Below are positions 6,151 to 8,517 of a stretch of DNA of 8,517 bases, in pieces (positions within the stretch are counted from its first letter, which is position 1; the number at the start of each line of letters is the position of its first letter). The DNA comes from an uncultured Collinsella sp. (lineage in GTDB: Bacteria; Actinomycetota; Coriobacteriia; Coriobacteriales; Coriobacteriaceae), in assembly GCA_900551205.1 (NCBI GenBank), contig URUW01000071.1:1-8517 (forward strand). Reading direction: 5' to 3'. The notes under the pieces are model-generated. The model searched no databases. It had not been told where the DNA came from and worked only from the letters and a program-made list of their open reading frames with translations. Made by a program: the position numbers and the translations under genes.

Positions 6151-7029
6151 CTATTGCATATCGAGCACCATGGCATAGACATCGCGCTTGCGGCGCGAAT
6201 ACTTCTGAGACAGGCGCTTGGCCACCGCAGACGCGGGCTCCCCCTCCTCGAGCGCGGCGCGGATATCCTCGCGCAGGGCCTCGTCGGGATCCGCTACCGC
6301 GGCGCCAACCGGCGCGATACCGGCCTCCTCATCCTCGCTCGGTGGCGCGATGACCAGCGCAATCTCGCCCTTTACCTCGCCGCGAGCACGCAGCTCCTCG
6401 GCAAGCTGGTCAGCGGGCCCGCGCAAGACCTCCTCGTGCAGCTTGGTGAGTTCGCGGCAGACGGCAACCTCACGCTGGGGAAAGACCTCCGCCACGGCCT
6501 CGAGCGTCGCCACGATGCGATGTGGAGACTCGTAGAAGATGAGTGCGCCGGGCACCACGGCAAGGCGCTGCAAACGGCGCACACGGTCGCCGTGCTTTCG
6601 GCCCAAAAAGCCCTCGAAGAAAAAATGCTCGCAGGGAATGCCGGACGAAACGAGCGCCGTGACGCAAGCAGAGGGCCCGGGAATAACTTCGACGGGCACA
6701 TCGGCCTCACGCGCCGCCTCGACCAGCGCCTGGCCGGGATCGGACACGCTCGGCATGCCGGCGTCCGAGGCAAAGGCGAGGGTCTCCCCCGCCAGCAGAC
6801 GGTCGACCAGGCCGGCAGCGCGGCTAGCGATCACATTCTCATCGCAACGGACAAGCGGCTTGGAAATGCCCAGGTGCATCAGCAGCTTTGACGTCACACG
6901 CGTGTCTTCGCAGCAAATGACATCGGCAGCGGCAAAAGCCTCGCCAACGCGCGGGGACAGGTCGCCTAGGTTGCCGATGGGCGTGCCGACCACATAGAGT
7001 TTGCCCGTATGGGCGCTGTTTTGCGTCAT
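6151..7029 (-). CDS. rsmI: 16S rRNA cytidine-1402 2'-O-methyltransferase RsmI
   Basis: Tetrapyrrole-methylase-fold enzyme that 2'-O-methylates C1402 in the 30S decoding centre; RsmH adds the partner N4 methyl group elsewhere. The 292-residue product shows the family blocks in order: GTPIGNLGD at 15-23, CEDTR at 40-44, SDAGMPSVSDPG at 88-99, PGPSA at 117-121, GFLGRK at 140-145, ESPHR at 167-171 and RELTK at 192-196. A C-terminal helical domain of the RsmI type follows at about 250-292, joined by an acidic, Ala-rich linker (231-250). ATG at 7029 lies 6 nt after the GH5 stop (TAG at 7036-7038). The only upstream SD-like bases are AGG overlapping that stop, so translation probably depends on coupling to the preceding gene. 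Confidence 0.97.
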   Translation of the reverse strand: MTQNSAHTGKLYVVGTPIGNLGDLSPRVGEAFAAADVICCEDTRVTSKLLMHLGISKPLVRCDENVIASRAAGLVDRLLAGETLAFASDAGMPSVSDPGQALVEAAREADVPVEVIPGPSACVTALVSSGIPCEHFFFEGFLGRKHGDRVRRLQRLAVVPGALIFYESPHRIVATLEAVAEVFPQREVAVCRELTKLHEEVLRGPADQLAEELRARGEVKGEIALVIAPPSEDEEAGIAPVGAAVADPDEALREDIRAALEEGEPASAVAKRLSQKYSRRKRDVYAMVLDMQ

Positions 7030-7035
7030 ATCAAC

Positions 7036-8097
7036 CTATTCAATCATGCCGCGCTCGAGCGTACCGAGCGCCGCGCGGGCGTCCCATGCTGCAATGCGCT
7101 TCTCGGTCTTCCACGTTTGGAAGAACCAACCGGCAGCCGGCGCAAACGAAGCCAGCTGGTTGGCGATAAACACGCGCTCGTAGGCATTGCGGCCCTCGGG
7201 CGTAACCGACGAGTTGGCAAAGATCGCCGCACCCGACCATTCGCCCACCAGCACGGGGAACCCAGTCGAAATCGCCTCTTTGAGCTCGCGCTTGTTGCGC
7301 GAAATCGCCGTCGTCAGCCCGCGGGGGCTCGTGATGTCGAGCGCATGCTCGTCGCGGTAATGGTACAGGTGAAGGTCCATGTAGACGTTCTTGTACTTGG
7401 CGCCGCGCATAAAATGCTTCCACTCGCTGGGATGCCCCGACGACGAGAAGACGACGATCTTATCCTCGGGCATATACGAACGGACGAGCTCGTAGGCATC
7501 GCGATAGAAATTGCGCAGGTAGTGGGCCGGAATGCCATCCGTCATGGTAAAGAGGCTCTTGCGGACGCTCATCTGCGGCGTGTCCAGCAGCTCAATGCCC
7601 AGCAGGCTCTCGGCCTCGCCGTAGCGATCGGCCAGGCGCTCGAGCACGTCGAGTGCGACATGACGGCCATTGGTGGACGAATGCCACTCGGCAACAGCCT
7701 CTGGCGTAGTGGGCGAATCGTTGGAATCGCCCTGGCCACCGGGCACCGTTGCCAGGTCGAGCAGCACGCGGATGTCGTACTTGGCAGCCCACTCAATCGC
7801 ACGGTCGATGTAGTCGACAACCGAGATGTAGGACGCATCGGACTCCTGCGAGCCAAAAGCATACCAGGGCACCGGCAGACGCACGGCATTGAGGCCGATC
7901 TGCGCCATACGGCGAAAATCGTCCTCACTCACAAACGTCTCGTAATGACGGCGCATGCGCTCGTTATAGGCGGCGGTGCCCATGGCCTCCTGCAGCTCGG
8001 CCGCATTGGATGCGCCGGTCGCCGCGTATAGCGACGGGGTCACCCAAGGCTCGGGAATAAACCAGCCAGAGAGATTAACGCCGAGTATCCTCTCCAT
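7036..8097 (-). CDS. GH5-like glycoside hydrolase (exo-1,3-beta-glucanase type), catalytic acid/base replaced
   Basis: A 353-residue TIM-barrel protein resembling fungal exo-1,3-beta-glucanases of GH5 (subfamily 9 type). GVNLSGWFIPEPWVTPSLY at 6-24 matches their GVNLGGWLVLEPWITPSLF signature. Also present: R73 in NAVRLPVPW, H243 and Y245 in DLHLYHY, the nucleophile E286 in VGEWSGA, and GWFFQTWKTE at 323-332. Two key sites differ. GIELL is followed by D172-T173-P instead of Asn-Glu-Pro, so the general acid/base Glu is absent, and DLATVPGGQ has A116 where the family has His. There is no signal peptide, so the protein is predicted to be cytoplasmic. The start at 8097 has AAGGGGG 5 nt upstream; the frame is open further upstream (to 8289) but that part has no family similarity. 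rsmI begins 6 nt downstream. It may be a non-hydrolytic sugar-binding protein, an enzyme with changed chemistry, or a poorly known intracellular glucosidase. Confidence 0.85.
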   Translation of the reverse strand: MERILGVNLSGWFIPEPWVTPSLYAATGASNAAELQEAMGTAAYNERMRRHYETFVSEDDFRRMAQIGLNAVRLPVPWYAFGSQESDASYISVVDYIDRAIEWAAKYDIRVLLDLATVPGGQGDSNDSPTTPEAVAEWHSSTNGRHVALDVLERLADRYGEAESLLGIELLDTPQMSVRKSLFTMTDGIPAHYLRNFYRDAYELVRSYMPEDKIVVFSSSGHPSEWKHFMRGAKYKNVYMDLHLYHYRDEHALDITSPRGLTTAISRNKRELKEAISTGFPVLVGEWSGAAIFANSSVTPEGRNAYERVFIANQLASFAPAAGWFFQTWKTEKRIAAWDARAALGTLERGMIE

Positions 8098-8116
8098 CAC
8101 TGCCCCCTTCGAATCG

Positions 8117-8133
8117 TGCAGGTCGAGCCTGCA
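8117..8133 (-). promoter_or_regulatory. Small hairpin in the leader of the GH5 gene
   Basis: TGCAGG (8117-8122), 5-nt loop, CCTGCA (8128-8133). It would lie in the 5' untranslated region about 20 nt before the start codon and just upstream of the ribosome-binding site. There is no T-tract, so it is not a terminator. Function unknown. Confidence 0.35.
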
Positions 8134-8162
8134 TCGTATTGCATAGGATAAGTATCGTTTTG

Positions 8163-8199
8163 AGTATACCCGCGTGTGCGGACAGGCGACCGAACGGTC
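8163..8199 (-). promoter_or_regulatory. Candidate promoter and dyad for the GH5-rsmI-metG unit
   Basis: Minus-strand TATACT (8163-8168) is a good -10 box; transcription would begin near 8156, leaving a leader of about 59 nt. The -35 region at 17 bp is poor. It is overlapped by an inverted repeat GACCG-AA-CGGTC (8188-8199), which could bind an activator or repressor. No regulator gene is adjacent. Confidence 0.4.
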
Positions 8200-8297
8200 T
8201 GTAAAGTGACGCGAAAGTGGGAGGAATGTCTGGGGCGGGCGGGCTCGGAATGGTGCGACGAGGTGTGTACGCGCGCCGGAGGCAGGCACCGGAAAGT

Positions 8298-8343
8298 GTG
8301 TCCCGTTCTGAGCCCTTATTCTGGGACGCAGTTTCCGCAGAAC
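8298..8343. repeat. Interleaved inverted repeats between the GH5 gene and tRNA-Phe
   Basis: GTGTCCC (8298-8304) can pair with GGGACGC (8323-8329, one G-T). GTTCTG (8305-8310), which sits in the loop of that first stem, can pair with CAGAAC (8338-8343). The two stems cross, which is the topology of an H-type pseudoknot or of two competing hairpins. It lies just beyond the tRNA-Phe terminator and about 130 bp upstream of the proposed GH5 promoter. It may be an intergenic repeat of this genome. Confidence 0.5.
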
Positions 8344-8346
8344 CCT

Positions 8347-8380
8347 ACATAAAAGAAAAGGACCCCTTTGCAGAGGTCCT
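8347..8380 (-). terminator. Rho-independent terminator of tRNA-Phe
   Basis: On the minus strand an 8-bp stem (8373-8380 with 8359-8366, one G-U pair), 6-nt loop TGCAAA, then the T-rich tail TTTTCTTTTA. It starts 13 nt after the tRNA end. Confidence 0.88.
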
Positions 8381-8393
8381 AGTCAATTCAAGG

Positions 8394-8466
<73 letters not shown>

Positions 8467-8477
8467 ATTTGAGGTGT

Positions 8478-8504
8478 GCCTTGTTTCAAGGCTTGATTAG
8501 TATA
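8478..8504 (-). promoter_or_regulatory. Candidate -10 box and leader hairpin of tRNA-Phe
   Basis: Minus-strand TATACT (8499-8504) is a plausible -10 box; its -35 would lie outside the window. Between it and the tRNA lies a perfect 6-bp hairpin CTTGAAACAAG extended to GCCTTG/CAAGGC (8478-8492). If transcription starts near 8492, the hairpin would be the very 5' end of the precursor and could mark the leader for processing. Alternatively it belongs to an upstream tRNA unit. Confidence 0.4.
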
Positions 8505-8517
8505 ACCAAGGACGCGT

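Noticed and set aside
4399..6891. Two long plus-strand open frames (4399-5616 and 5617-6891), about 400 codons each
   Set aside because: They lie antisense to metG and rsmI, which carry full family motifs. Their translations are His/Val/Leu-rich with no recognisable domain, and such antisense frames are expected in GC-rich coding DNA.
7009..8031. Plus-strand open frame of 340 codons
   Set aside because: It is antisense to the GH5-like gene, has no family motif, and has no ribosome-binding site that I can see.
8098..8289. Upstream extension of the GH5 frame to 8289 (64 more residues)
   Set aside because: The extension has no similarity to the family, crosses the likely promoter, and is rich in Arg; the ATG at 8097 has a ribosome-binding site and starts exactly at the family N-terminus.

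Overview
The window comes from a moderately GC-rich bacterial chromosome. Nearly all genes are on the minus strand, so transcription runs from high to low coordinates. The best guess is an actinobacterium of the class Coriobacteriia, Collinsella-like. That guess rests on base composition, protein flavour and an rsmI-metG-rsmA/tatD housekeeping cluster, not on a marker gene, so treat it as an inference.

Layout in transcription order. At the right edge is tRNA-Phe(GAA) with its terminator, followed by a short intergenic segment with interleaved inverted repeats. Next is a unit of a GH5-like (exo-1,3-beta-glucanase-type) protein, the 16S rRNA methyltransferase RsmI and methionyl-tRNA synthetase MetG, closed by a strong hairpin terminator. 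Then come rsmA (ksgA) and an overlapping tatD gene whose frame is broken near its 3' end. A tRNA-Leu(CAG) gene with its own promoter and terminator follows. Downstream of it is a 130-bp palindrome-rich spacer and a second copy of the tRNA-Leu 3' end plus terminator. The last unit is an SPFH/stomatin-type membrane protein and rlmH (coupled by stop codon and ribosome-binding site), then proC, which runs off the left edge.

Most of the content is ordinary translation and ribosome maturation machinery: three rRNA methyltransferases (RsmI, RsmA, RlmH), an aminoacyl-tRNA synthetase and two tRNAs. I see no defence system, CRISPR array, integrase or transposase, and no convincing new multi-gene system.

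Four signals deserve attention. (1) The GH5-like protein keeps the nucleophile Glu but has Asp-Thr where the family has the Asn-Glu acid/base pair, and Ala where a conserved His sits. (2) The tatD frame break is exactly explained by loss of one copy of an 11-bp tandem repeat. (3) A 60-bp, 59/60-identical repeat contains the tRNA-Leu 3' end and terminator and flanks a hairpin-rich spacer. (4) Interleaved inverted repeats lie between tRNA-Phe and the GH5 gene.
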